The translations under genes and the position numbers were made by a program. Below, one piece after another: positions 11,334-22,792 of a stretch of DNA of 64,000 bases (within the stretch, counting starts at the first letter, position 1; every line of letters starts with the position of its first letter). The notes under the pieces were generated by a model, which saw nothing but the letters and a program-made list of their open reading frames with translations, did no database searches and was not told the origin of the DNA. The DNA comes from Euclidia mi. Its lineage: Eukaryota; Arthropoda; Insecta; Lepidoptera; Erebidae. The stretch spans positions 39,164,394 to 39,228,393 of the forward strand of contig OX123187.2 in the NCBI GenBank assembly GCA_944739405.2, written 5' to 3'.

Positions 11334-12595
11334 TTAATTAATTCTCAATGACAAATAGCGTTTGCCTTGACAAATAAAATCTTTACCATGACAATTTTAT
11401 ACTTATTGTAAAGACATAACACTTTCAAGTGGGCACATACTGATAAGTAACTACCTATGGAAGGCCTGACATTTGGCTGGGAGCTGACAATAATCTAGTA
11501 AATCCTTAAAAAGCTCAATGGCAAACATGAACTAAAGAGACCAGCGCCCACCTGCGCCAAATATATAGAGACCAGTTTATGTCAAAGATAAATATAGAAT
11601 GGCATTCTTCCATTATATTTGATTCTAATTACTAACAGGAGACTGCTGATAACATAGTGCAAAATATTGTAGAGATACAATCATTTTACACATGTGATCA
11701 AGAGAATACAGCAGTTCTGAGCCTAGTCTGTATTGATGTTAAAAATTACAGCTTCAATAAGATTATAATGTTGTTTCTTAAACACTACTAGATATAACAA
11801 GGCATAACATTAAGTATATAATAATACAGTATTAGTAGCAATATGTGCAATATATTATAAAACATAGTACTACATAACCTGATATTATGATGAACTAGCT
11901 GTGCTCACATGATTATTACATTATAAAAATAAAATTCATCAGAAAATCTACTCCAAGGAACCTCTCTGTTTTGATTGATAAACAATTGCAATATTACACA
12001 GAATGCTAACACAACAACAAATACAAGTTGCCTATGCTACTGGTACATTACAATAGTTACAACTGATTCAAAGATTAACTGAAACTAATAAACACAATAA
12101 AATTAAGTGTTGTTATGTTATAACTATTAAAGATAATGAAATGTACTTTCCTTATTCATAAAGGCATTACGTAAAAAGTTCTTATTTAGGTGAAACAAAT
12201 CAATAATTTTTTTTTTGTGCATGGTGCTGACCACTTTAATGTGTCCGGTGCTGTATTGTTGACAATAATTTGATAACAGTCCTAGAATTAACTTGTAAGT
12301 CTTTTTGTCTATCTAAATATTAAATCTGAAAATCTAATTAAAATGTAACCAATAAAATTAACATATTTACAACAGGTACTTTAACTAATTATTGAAAAAA
12401 TTTATAGTAGGTTTCCTAGACAGTAGGTATATTCTTCTTAGATAATTTCAGGCTTGTTTAATCAAACATAAATTCAGTAATCCAAATTTTCATGAAAGCT
12501 ATAAACACCAAACTTAATAAAAAGTATGACTGATTCTAATAATTTATTCTTCAAGCTAAGCTACACTCTTTATGACTATATTTTATACATAAAGA
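11334..12595. other. AT-rich intergenic stretch
   Basis: No gene or clearly bounded element seen. It is very AT-rich and lies downstream of the COA1 stop codon. Confidence 0.5.
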
Positions 12596-12982
12596 CTATT
12601 TCACTATGATAAGTCTGGCATCTGGGTTTGACTTTAGTTCTAATTCTGCTCTAGTTATTTTCCATTCATCATTGTCACGTTCAGCCCAGAAATAATATGA
12701 TCCTCTATCTTTTGGGCCTGACACTGGTATACAAAATCTAGCTGTTTTGTCATCTGAATTATTGTTTACTGGATCCGTTATCTTAAATTTCTTGTCTTTG
12801 ATTGGCTCTCCTAAGTAATGTACGGCGCCGGGATGAGTTCGTAACCTCTTCAATGCAGTTTTATAGTAATCATAGCCTCTTACTCTATCTATTAACTTTT
12901 GCTGTAAATAATATCCAGTGGAACTAACTATCAAGCCGCCCCACGCGGCAATTTGCACAAGTCTTCTAGTGGATATGGTCAT
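12596..12982 (-). CDS. COA1: Cytochrome c oxidase assembly factor 1 homologue
   Basis: This is a single exon of 128 residues beginning MTISTRRLVQIAAWGGLIVS. COA1/MITRAC15 proteins sit in the inner mitochondrial membrane and act early in assembly of complex IV, and in vertebrates also of complex I. The sequence shows one N-terminal membrane segment (about residues 8-26). A soluble Tim21-like part follows, with YYKTALKRLRTHPGAVHYLG, FCIPVSGPKDRGSYYFWAE and a closing ELELKSNPDA. The order HPxA, PVSG, LELK matches the human protein, and the length is close to the family norm (about 146). The ATG at 12982 is the first in frame. No neighbour shares its pathway. Confidence 0.85.
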   Translation of the reverse strand: MTISTRRLVQIAAWGGLIVSSTGYYLQQKLIDRVRGYDYYKTALKRLRTHPGAVHYLGEPIKDKKFKITDPVNNNSDDKTARFCIPVSGPKDRGSYYFWAERDNDEWKITRAELELKSNPDARLIIVK

Positions 12983-13439
12983 TTTTTATAGAAACTTGCC
13001 GGGTTTGTTTTCTTCGAATTTATACTCCGAGCACTTGGTTGAAGGGATATAATGTAGCGTATTATACCAGAGATACAGCTATCAGATACATAAGCATATC
13101 AAATACTTTCAATATAAAATGGCAATAAACATTGTCTGATATAAAAGAAATTATACCTCTCAGGGTCAGATCGAATAAAACAATATTTTTGCTTGATCTG
13201 AAAGTTCATTGAAGTTTACTCTTGCAAGACCCTCGCTTAGTAATTATAATAATTACGTAGTATCCCTATAGTCTGTGATTTTTAATTAATTACAATCAGT
13301 AAAATTCAGTTCACTAATCACATCTGCATCAGTCCAGTCAAGTGCTTTGGTCAAGTGACAGTCAGTTCGTTTGACAGACTTGACACTTGACAGTTACACA
13401 GACACCGATATTTTTTTCTAATTATTTTAAAATCGTGTT
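12983..13439. other. COA1 upstream region
   Basis: Short AT-rich stretch between the COA1 start and the TA-flanked element A. It presumably holds the COA1 promoter, but no specific site could be recognised. Confidence 0.4.
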
Positions 13440-13835
13440 TAAGGCGTCCATTACACGATAGGTTTTGCTGTCAGTTTAACCATGGTCGAACCTTTGCCTG
13501 ACGACCAACCTGCCGTCTAATGCACTGATTGATGGTTGCATGACGGTGATTGACGGTTATCTGGATATTTTGATATTTTCGTCATGCAACTCATGATTGA
13601 TGGTTTTGGGTGACCGTGTAATGGCATTTCGTCAATCATCTGTCAGTCAGCGCGCGGGCAGCGATGGAGTCGGACGCAGAATACGATCAACGCGACGAAC
13701 AGGCGGCACCGGCTGGGCCTGCGAGATCGCGCAGCCAATCACCAGCGCTTCCTTCTAATGTTTTAAAACCAGAAAAGGATTTTATTTTAAAATATGAGAC
13801 TATTCCTGAGTTATGGGATACCACTAATCTATACT

Positions 13836-14077
13836 GTGTGTCCGTGTGGTGACGGATTAAGAATACTGAATGTCACCACCCCATATCATCCCATGGGTGT
13901 CGTAAGAGCCGACAGAGGGAGCATATTATGCAGAGAACAGCACTGTAAGAGTTAAGGAAAACTTGATACAAATCCTATACCAACCCGTTTGGCCAGAGTG
14001 GTATAGTAGGCCAATTCCTCCTTTCAAAGGAGAGGCCTAGTCCTGCAGTGGACTATTAAAGGCTGATGATGATGATG
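13836..14077 (+). repeat. SINE-A copy with 13-bp target duplication
   Basis: ACTAATCTATACT is repeated at 13823-13835 and 14078-14090. The SINE starts GTGTGTCCGTGTGGTGACGG, has the phrase GGGTGTCGTAAGAG, an A-box-like TGGCCAGAGTGG and ends in (GAT)n. Confidence 0.85.
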
Positions 14078-14082
14078 ACTAA

Positions 14083-14400
14083 TCTATACTAATATAATAA
14101 AGCGGAAGAGTTTGTTTGTTTGTTTGAACGCGCTAATCTCAGGAACTACCGGTCGGATCTGAAAAATTCTTTTTGTATACGATAGCCCAGTTATTCCGGA
14201 AGGCTATAGGCTATATAACATAACGCTTCGACCCTTTGGGGCCGGGCAAAAGGCTAAAAAGGCTAAAAGATAATGTCGGCTAATCTCAGGAACTAGCAGT
14301 CGGATTTAAAAAAATGTTATTGCCTATGATAGCCCTATTATTCCGAAAGGCTATATAAAATTACGCCACAACTTTTAGGGGCCAGACAAAAATAATAAAA
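14083..14400 (+). mobile_element. Helitron-like sequence, 5' end (CTAG end not found)
   Basis: It starts TCTATACTAATATAATAAAG after an A, the same 5' end as the copy at 19762-19997. GTTTGTTTGTTTG and CTAATCTCAGGAACTA, typical of this lepidopteran family, follow. The second phrase recurs near 14280. The 3' limit is uncertain. Confidence 0.5.
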
Positions 14401-15023
14401 TGATCAAACGAGCAGGGGGAGGGTTGGGTCAAAGGCAAAAAAAGACTAAACGAATAGGATTCTACAATCTATATGGGTATCATTTTCAAGATTTTCGGGA
14501 CGCTGATTACTAATATAAAATTTATTTAATGATCCAAGATGGCGAACGGGAAATCAAAGATGGCGGATGAGAAAATGTTAAAAATCAATATGGGTATCGC
14601 CTTCGATATTTTAATGGGTGGGGAATCGAAATACAACATCTATTTCGTGATCAAAGATCGCCGATGGGAAATTAAAGATGGCGGATGGGAAAATTAAAAA
14701 AAAACAATATTAGTATCGTCTGCAATATTTTAAGGGGTAGGGAATCGAAATTCAACATCTATTTCGTTCATTTTCACTCATTTTTTAGTTGACAACGCAA
14801 TCAAAATTGCAACACAGGCCTTTTTTTTATGAAAATCCATGTTGTCCGTGTGTTCACCGTGAAATATCGGGTCCGACTGACGATCAATCGGAGTGACCGT
14901 GTAATGTCGATTAAATTCCATCAATCACGGTCAATCATTCGTATTCCTGCATGATGGTTTTGATTGAAGAATATCCTAGCGTGTAATGGACGCCTTATAT
15001 GACAAATGTAAACTTTCTTCCTA

Positions 15024-16786
15024 AGGCGTCCATTACACGATAGGTTTTGCTGTCAGTTTAACCATGGTCGAACCTTTGCCTGACGACCAACCTGCCGTCT
15101 AATGCACTGATTGATGGTTGCATGACGGTGATTGACGGTTATCTGGATATTTTGATATTTTCGTCATGCAACTCATGATTGATGGTTTTGGGTGACCGTG
15201 TAATGGCATTTCGTCAATCATCCGTCAGTCAGCGCGCGGGCAGCGATGGAGTCGGACGCAGAATACGATCAACGCGACGAACAGGCGGCGCCGGCTGGGA
15301 CTGCGAGATCGCGCAGCCAATCACCAGCGCTTCCTTCTAATGTTTTAAAACCAGAAAAGGATTTTATTTTAAAACTAGAAGACGCCAGCAGCTACGCCTG
15401 CATATTTTTAAAATTTACCCGTTTTGGCCAATCCCGTGGGAATTTCGGGAATTCCCTTCTTAGTGCACCCCTACGGTCCCCAAGGAACATACATGCCAAA
15501 TTTCAGCTTCCTGCGCCCAATAGTTTCGGCTGTAGCGTGTCTGTCAGTCAGTCAGTAACGCAAGGATTTTATATATTAAGATATGAGACTATTCCTGAGT
15601 TATGGGATATCACTAATCTATACTGTGTGTTCGTGTGGTGAGTTGGTGACGGATTAAGAATACGGAATGTCACCACCCCATATCATCCCATGGGTGTCGT
15701 AAGAGCCGACAGAGGGAGCATATTATGCAGAGAACAGCACTGTAAGAGAAGGAAGACTTGATACAAATCCTATACCAACCCGTTTGGCCAGAGTGGTATA
15801 GTAGGCCAATTCCTCCTTTCAAAGGAGAGGCCTAGTCCTGCAGTGGACTATTAAAGGCTGATGATGATGATGATGATGACTAATCTATACTAATATAATA
15901 AAGCGGAAGAGTTTGTTTGTTTGTTTGAACGCGCTAATCTCAGGAACTACCGGTCGGATCTGAAAAATTCTTTTTGTATACGATAGAGTTATTCCGGAAG
16001 GCTATAGGCTATATAACATAACGCTTCGGCCCTTTGGGGCCGGGCAAAAGGCTAAAAGATAATGTCGGCTAATCTCAGGAACTAGCAGTCGGATTTAAAA
16101 AAATGTTATTGCCTATGATAGCCCAATTATTCCGAAAGGCTATATAAAATTACGCCACAACTTTTAGGGGCCAGACAAAAATAATAAAATGATCAAACGA
16201 GCAGGGGGAGGGTTGGGTCAAAGGCAAAAAAAGGCTAAACGAATAGGATTCTACAATCTATATGGGTATCATTTTCAAGATTTTCGGGACGCTGATTAAT
16301 AATATAAAATTTATTTAATGATCCAAGATGCCGGAAGGGAAATCAAAGATGGCGGATGAGAAAATGTTAAAAATCAATATGGGTATAGCCTTCGATATTT
16401 TAATGGGTGGGGAATCGAAATACAACATCTATTTCGTGATCAAAGATCGCGGATGGGAAATTGAAGATGGCGGATGGGAAAATTAAAAAAAATCAGTATT
16501 GGTATCGTCTTCAATATTTTAAGGGGTAGGGAATCGAAATTCAACATCTATTTCGTTCATTTTCACTCGTTTTTTAGTTGACAACGCAATCAAAATTGCA
16601 ACACAGGCCTTTTTTTTATGAAAATCCATGTTGTCCGTGTGTTCACCGTGAAATATCGGGTCCGACTGACGATCAATCAGAGTGACCGTGTAATGTCGAT
16701 TAAATTCCATCAATCACGGTCAATCATTCGTATTCCTGCATTATGGTTTTGTTTGAAGAATATCCTAGCTATTGTAATGGACGCCT
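15024..16786. mobile_element. TA-flanked TIR element B, twin of element A
   Basis: Same termini as A, with TA at 15022-15023 and 16787-16788. It has the same 62-codon start frame (from 15246), the same SINE-A at the same place (15625-15878, TSD at 15612-15624 and 15879-15891) and the same Helitron 5' end. It differs by an extra 207-bp Helitron at 15375-15581 that A lacks. The two therefore share an ancestor that already held the Helitron and SINE. Confidence 0.85.
15375..15581 (-). mobile_element. Short Helitron, exact A|T insertion, empty site known
   Basis: On the minus strand it starts TCTTAATATATAAAATCC and ends GGCGTCTTCTAG, between A and T with no duplication. Element A holds the empty site: the four A's at 15371-15374 run directly into TATGAGAC there. 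Length 207 bp, non-coding. Confidence 0.9.
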
Positions 16787-17765
16787 TATAAACTCATACA
16801 AAATTGACAATATTTCCTTGAAATAAACTGCTTTAAAGTCCACTAAACGTAATGTACTACGCGCGAAGCTAACAACTGAATGCACGCGAGTTCATTGCCT
16901 TCGTCCGGGCGCCCACGCGTACACCAGACCGTACAATACCTGTCCTACCAAAGTGTCCTACAGTATTGTACGGGCCGGTGTAGACGCGCGCGCTTTACAT
17001 TGCGACATATAAAACGTGTCTATTTTTTTATGCAAAAAAATTTAGTTTCCCAGGTATTTTTTTTGCGTAGTATGACTTGGCATGATGTGGAGAACGGGTC
17101 TTTTTACAGCCTGTATACTGAGTCAATCTTATTTCTAATGTTGAATCTTATTAAAGTTGAACTTAATTCTAATGAATCTATTATAAACTTTTGTAAACGT
17201 GCGATTAACATTATAGAACAAAACATCAACGGATGTTACTTTTATTTTCCAAATGTAGGTAGGAAACTAATAGAGCATCATCACTCAAGGGTTTTACCGG
17301 TTGCAACCACGGACTTCTCTTTGACAGAAACCAGCTTTGCCACAGCTCGACTGCCGTTTGACCTTCCCAATACCGCCAGTACCGCCACGCGCGACATCTT
17401 ATCATGCTTCTTCGGGACATAGGGCAATCGATCATTTATAATTTTTTACGCTCTTAACTTCGAAAAGTTAAATCTGCCTGACAGTCCGTTGGTATCTCCA
17501 CAAGGCTATCACTGCCAAAACTTAATGCATAGTACGCATAGAACGCATAGTAGTAGTAGTAAATTGAAACTAAATACACAGTAATTTATTCCATACTGCC
17601 TGCAAATTTTATTTTTAACGGAAGCCTTTTACCAGTTATTTATTTCCCTTTTATTAACCCTACACACCTAACCTTCATCAAATCGACGACTGCGAGACAG
17701 AAAATTTGCTATATCTTTTTAGCGCGTGTGGCGATCATAACAGCGTTACATGTCAACTCAGCATT
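16787..17765. other. Intergenic, one unrecognised open frame
   Basis: A 180-codon frame on plus (16880-17422, MHASSLPSSGRPRVHQTVQY) has no recognisable motif, and I cannot tell whether it is expressed. A hairpin with GTACAATAC and GTATTGTAC arms lies near 16928-16972. Confidence 0.3.
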
Positions 17766-17996
17766 GGCCGAGCCACGGTAATATAATCTAACAGTATTGT
17801 AACTCGGCCGTCTTCGTGAGTTATATACCTACCAGAAGCGCCGCATGCGAGCTGCGGCACGATAGCGGCTGCGGGTACTGTAGGCACAGTCCGCCCAGTC
17901 TAATGGGTACTCTGCTCGAGGCGCGTAGGTATAACTCGAATTTCGTGCGTTTGTATGGAGTTACAATACTGTTAGATATTATTACCGTGGCCGAGC
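17766..17996. repeat. Foldback repeat of about 230 bp
   Basis: The left arm (GGTAATATAATCTAACAGTA then TTGTAACTC) matches the right arm in reverse (GAGTTACAATACTGTTAGAT). GGCCGAG lies at the outside and GTAGGTATA at the inside. No clear target duplication was identified. Confidence 0.55.
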
Positions 17997-18138
17997 TCTT
18001 TCGGGAGGTGTACGGGTCGTTCAGGTAAGTGTAATAGTTTTCGAGTTATTACGATAGAGTTCGTCGTTTCGACGAATGGTTAGGGTTTGTGTATAATTTC
18101 GCAACTAATGATTTTTTGGTTTTATTGTAGTTTTCAAC

Positions 18139-19256
18139 ATGGATTCAAGACAATTACTATGTGCTGAGCGTATTGTGAGTTTACTATTCGAAGAAGAAGA
18201 TGTTAGTGCTTCGGAGTAATACCTGGTAGCGAAACAGTAGATAACCTGGAGGTGGGTGCTGCTGAAAGTGATAATCAGACTGAAGAATCTCTCGGCGATG
18301 GTTATATTCAAGAACGGATTTCTCCTACTTTGGTGGATGATGTGCAGCACTCACAAGGACCGATCTACCCACAGAAGTGAGCTCCAATACATAACAGTAA
18401 TGATCCAAGTATATTGTCCTTCATAAGAAGAACAGTCTGCAGTCGGTCCCGCCATGTTTGGGCAACTAGCAAAGGGCGTTTTTCCAATAGAACAGCAGCA
18501 ATCAATATCGTATGTGTTGTTGTTGTATGCGCATGTGTTGCATGTTACCCACTCGTATAATAAAGAATATATCTGATGAGGATCTGTGGTATCTGTCCGT
18601 ATACTAAAAGGCGCATGACAAAGTCATCATGCGCCAAATGCAATCTGTATATATAAAATGCTTGCGTTACTTACTGACTGACAGACAAGCTACAGCCAAA
18701 ACTATTGGGCGCAGGAAGCTGAAATTTGGCATGTATGTTCCTTGGGGGCCGTAGGGGTGCACTAAGAAGGGATTTCCCGAAATAACCACGGGATCGGTCA
18801 AAACAGATAAATTGAAAAGAATGTGCAGGTGTAGCTGCTGGCGTCCTCTAGTACGTGTGGCGAACATAAAGTTGATTTTTGGTCAAAATGCTCTCAAAAA
18901 TAATTAAAAATATGTGATTTTTAAATATTTGATAATATCATTATTTAAGTTAGCCAAAGAAGGAAAGGCTTTATTATGTTTTTCCTTTTTATCTTATTTT
19001 ATATAAATATGTTGTCTCCAGTGATCTCGCAAAAACGAGTGCCTTCGTAAAAGTGTGATAAAATAAATATAATTCTTTATAATACATACATTTATTGTTT
19101 CATTTAATAGAATAATAGTTAGACCAGATATATGTGCTAAACAAATAACGAAAAGTTATATTTCTACTTGAAATTAAAACACTCTAAACAATACTCGTCG
19201 AATCGACGAAGGGTTAGGGTTTATAGGGGTCAGGTGAACCTTAGGTGTCTAGGGTT
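18139..19256 (+). pseudogene. Decayed, internally deleted piggyBac transposase
   Basis: The N-terminus starts MDSRQLLCAERIVSLLFEEE and hits a stop after VSASE. The acidic leader continues in another frame (VDNLEVGAAESDNQTEESLG). The catalytic middle is missing. The C-terminal cysteine-rich domain survives at 18579-18643 (RICGICPYTKRRMTKSSCAK then CN) and 18852-18903 (TCGEHKVDFWSKCSQK, stop). A Helitron sits inside it. GGG followed by TTAA near 19251-19257 may be the right element end; the left end was not found. Palindromes built on CGTCGTTTCGACG (near 18060) and CGTCGAATCGACG (near 19197) flank it. Confidence 0.65.
18644..18851 (+). mobile_element. Short Helitron inside the piggyBac cysteine-rich domain
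   Basis: It starts TCTGTATATATAAAATGC and ends GCGTCCTCTAG, between A (18643) and T (18852). Removing it restores the frame CAKCNTCGEH of the transposase. Same family as 15375-15581 and 20850-21055. Confidence 0.88.
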
Positions 19257-19638
19257 AAGGCGCTACCTCGAAAATGTATGCCCTTTTTGATTACCGATTT
19301 GAAGCAGTGAGACACACCAGCAAACTGAAAATTTTATATATTATTTTATCTAGGAACTCCTTGGTAGATTTTCGCTGGTTTGAATTTTAATTAGAAAACA
19401 GACTTTCTCTAAATATGTTTATGGATATTTAAAAAAATACTTAACTTTTAGGCTTGAAATTGCTACTCACCGAAAGAAGAGCTAGTTTAATAGGGACTGG
19501 TTGAACGAATTGTCTCTAAAACGATTATTACTTGAGTTATGAATGAAATATTATTTCAGACAGTTTCGTGATTGCATGCCAAATCAAAAACCGTGCGACA
19601 TTTAACTTTACAGCTAACACTTAGCGATGACCTCTGCA
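19257..19638. other. Intergenic, nothing recognised
   Basis: AT-rich sequence without a supported gene or element. Confidence 0.4.
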
Positions 19639-19672
19639 CGTAGACAGAGAAACCTAGGTTTCTCTGTCTACG
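19639..19672. repeat. Perfect 34-bp palindrome
   Basis: Two 17-base arms (CGTAGACAGAGAAACCT and its exact reverse complement) meet with no spacer. CCTCTGCACG occurs just before and again just after. Confidence 0.95.
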
Positions 19673-19761
19673 CCTCTGCACGATTTTTTGACATTCGAGG
19701 TAGCCTCTTAAATCGGTTTATCGATTTTTATGTAAATGTTAACTTTAATCTTATTAATCGA

Positions 19762-19997
19762 CTAGCCGTTTCCCGCGATTTCACCCGCGTCCTGAGGGAA
19801 CTACTTAGCGTACCCGAAAAACTCAAATATCTTACGGACGCCTATTTTTATAAAATAAAATATAGCATATGTTACTCGCAGATAATATAGCTTTTTAATG
19901 GTGAAAGAATTTTTAAAAGCGGTCCAGTAGTTTTTGAGTATATCCATTACAAACAAAAATACTAAGTTTTCCTCTTTATAATATTATATAGTGTAGA
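19762..19997 (-). mobile_element. Helitron (CTAGCCGTTTCCCGCG family)
   Basis: On minus it starts TCTACACTATATAATATT after an A and ends CGGGAAACGGCTAG before a T. This follows the Helitron rule (5' TC, 3' CTAG, A|T target, no duplication). Length 236 bp, non-coding. Confidence 0.85.
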
Positions 19998-20849
19998 TTT
20001 ATCGTGCATCTCTAAAACTAGACAAGTAGACAGCCCACAGGTCAGGATTTCAATTATTATAAGTATGGAGAGAGCATTTCAAAAAGAGTAGAAATCGTAT
20101 ATGCATCTCTTTTCTCTCTAATAACAGAACTGCATAATATATGTTCGAGTGAGATAGCCATAGAGCTTTTATACATGTTTTATACAGCCTTGAATCAAAG
20201 AAATATAACCTTAAGTCATAGAAGATAGAAGTAACACTAAATAACAACAGCGGTTGCTATATTTGATATCTTCTTTCTAATGGCACATGCAGTATTATAG
20301 AAAGAGCTGTCGATAGGTTTATCAGCACGCTCTTATAGCAGCGTCGTGGTAGCCAAACAGTAGACAAAACATAGAGTTAGGAAACCGAGTGTTGTTCGTA
20401 ACAGTGATGATTTATCGATAAATATTTTTGGTCAAATGTCTTTAGTATGTGTCGATATATTTAAGCCGTAGAAGTAAAGAACTAAAATATTGAAATTGTA
20501 GTTTTTGCTGTCGACGCTGGACAGTGCTTTGCAAAGACTTGGCAGACAGACAGTACTAAAAAAATTCACGTGTTTATTGTTCGTTTTAGCCACAAAATCT
20601 ATTGACAAAAAGTATTCATAAACTAATGAGCGATGCGTTGCGATGAGATGCTAAGAAACTGTCACTTAGATTATGTATTGTACGAATTATACCAGATTGG
20701 CTAATGCGGCAGGCTTTGGCAATTTGTGTGCGTCGCATCATATCACATTGCTTGCTATCGCTTACGTTGGACACTGCTCGATTTTTTTAGAGTTGTAGGT
20801 AATCCGATTTGGGATCCACCAGCACAAATGATTCGCCTTTATGTAAATA
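19998..20849. other. Intergenic, nothing recognised
   Basis: AT-rich. No gene or bounded element could be supported. Confidence 0.4.
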
Positions 20850-21055
20850 CTAGAGGACGCCAGCAGCTACGCCTGCAACTTTTTTAAATTTACCCATTTT
20901 GGCCGATCCCGTGGGAATTTCGGGAAATCCCTTCTTAGTGCACCCCTACGGTCTCCAAGGAACATACATGCAAATTTCAGCTTCCTGCGCCCAATAGTTT
21001 CGGCTGTAGCGTGTCTGTCAGTCAGTCAGTAAGGCAAGGATTTTATATATTAAGA
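20850..21055 (-). mobile_element. Short Helitron, third copy of the 207-bp family
   Basis: On minus it starts TCTTAATATATAAAATCC after A and ends GGCGTCCTCTAG before T. Length 206 bp, close to the other two copies. Confidence 0.88.
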
Positions 21056-22385
21056 TTAGTACAGCAGTGAACTACTTTGACAACCTAGTTGGCGTGAGTG
21101 CAACCGACTGCCACGCCGAAGCTTGCGGGTACGATTCAGTTTTACATTCATGTCCGATAGTTTCAAAAAACATCGATATCTCCTTTCACTGTCAAATCCC
21201 ATCACTCCTTAATGATGGGATTTACAGCACGGCTATTTAGAGAATGCAGTCAAAGATATGAGTCTGTAAGGAGTCTATGCCTCTTTAAATGAGACGCGTA
21301 ATTTGACGTTATGATTAACCAACTAAGACCAACTGACATTACATGTTGTACGTTCGGTATATGGAAATATGGCGAGCATGTTCTCTCTAGTCTAAACGTC
21401 CAACCTATCTGCCTTGAATAACATATGCCTAAAAAAATGTTATGTCATGTCGATGTTCATCCAGCTGGAGTGAAAGCCGTTGTGGCCGTGTCGAAAATAA
21501 ACTGCAATTTTAATTGCTACAAATTATTTTTTTGTGAATATTATTACTTTTAGACATCAAACAATTACAATAGTTTGTAGTGCCGTCGAATATAAAAGTC
21601 GAATGGGACTATTGACCGAAAATGGACAAAAGAAATCTTTCCACCGCTAAGTCACAATAAGTAAAATTGTAGATATCTGCCGTAATAATTCTACAATGAC
21701 ATTTGTAAAGCTTATACTTAAAGATAAAGATAATGACCAACGTTGACACATATTTTTATTCCATTAATCACAATGAAATAAATATAATAGAAATATTTCG
21801 ATAAAAAATATGAGGATAGTGTTGTAATACAATTGTCAATGAGAAAACCAGTTTCTGAAAGATTATACTTTGAATAATTGAATATCTGAATTTAGTTCCT
21901 ACAGGATAAAAAATAATACAGTTATTCATTGTGATTTTAGATTGTAGATTTCCAAAGAATGAAGATTTGAAACGAAATTGGGTCAGAAATATGATAAAGG
22001 GAGAATGGCAACCGTCCAATTCTTCTAAACTTTGTTCGCTTCATTTTGTGTCTGCTTGTTGTCAAGAATGATTTCAAAGAAAAGTTTTGCATTCTTTCTT
22101 AATTATGCTGTGCCTATTATTTTTACTAACCAGATATCTAATACTGAGGTTTATACTTCCACTTTATTATTATTTACTTATATTTTTGTCAATCAATATA
22201 TACCTACCAAAATTGCAACTGTAAAAATATGCTTAGTTATCATATATACATATATGTATATCATAAACAGATTTGTGTCGTAATTTTCAGAAATGTCCGA
22301 AATAACGAAAACTTATTTTTAGAAGTGATAATTAAGCTTCAAGAGTGAACATGGCTTGCACTTCTGGAACTCAGGATTAAAATAT
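21056..22385. other. Intergenic with a tRNA-like SINE relic
   Basis: Around 21078-21136 a stretch has TGGCGTGAGTG (A-box-like) and GCGGGTACGATTC (B box with one mismatch), probably an old SINE head. A hairpin with AAATCCCATCA arms lies near 21196-21225. The rest is AT-rich and empty. Confidence 0.4.
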
Positions 22386-22792
22386 TGTACAAACATACAT
22401 ACATAACGTCACGCTTTTTATCCCCGAAGGGGTAGGCAGAGGTGTATTTCTACACCCACTTTTCGCCAGATATACTTTAGTCCCACGTAATAAGGGGCGA
22501 GCCTATTGCCGTACCGGGCACATTTCCAGACTCCGTGCTGCTACTGAGAATTTCGTGACAGAAAAACCCAATAACACTGCCCGACCCAGGAATCGAACCC
22601 GGGACCTCCCGATCCCACGCGGACATTTATGCCGCGAGACCAACGAGGCAGTCGTACAGGGTTTGATGTCGAGTTTTCCGTCTCTACGCAAAGATGGTAT
22701 TTGCATCGTGTTATCCCTTAGTCACCTCTTACGACACCCACGGGAAGATAGAGGGTGGTGACACTTGTATTCTATGCCGTCAACCATACGGC
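22386..22792 (-). repeat. SINE-B, full copy
   Basis: On minus it starts CCGTATGGTTGACGGC, passes GGGTGTCGTAAGAGG, then a tRNA-like part with an exact B box (GGTTCGATTCC) and A-box-like TGGTCTCGCGG. The conserved tail (TACCCCTTCGGGGATAAAA) and a short (ATGT)n run follow. It is about 400 bp, as in the copy at 35003-36476 once its insertion is removed. Confidence 0.85.

Larger units (their letters stand above)
13442..14995. mobile_element. TA-flanked TIR element A, with nested Helitron and SINE
   Basis: Termini are AGGCGTCCATTACACGATAG and, reversed, AGGCGTCCATTACACGCTAG. TA lies on both sides (13440-13441 and 14996-14997). Short motifs such as TGATTGATGG and CGTGTAATG recur inside both ends. 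A 62-codon frame at 13664 (MESDAEYDQRDEQAAPAGPA) may be what is left of a captured or element-encoded protein; I do not recognise it. The interior holds a Helitron 5' end at 14083 and a SINE-A inserted into it. The copy is 1,554 bp and its twin starts 28 bp further on. Confidence 0.8.

Noticed and set aside
16880..17422. 180-codon open frame MHASSLPSSGRPRVHQ
   Set aside because: No recognisable domain and no supporting splice or context evidence. Kept only as a note in the intergenic entry.
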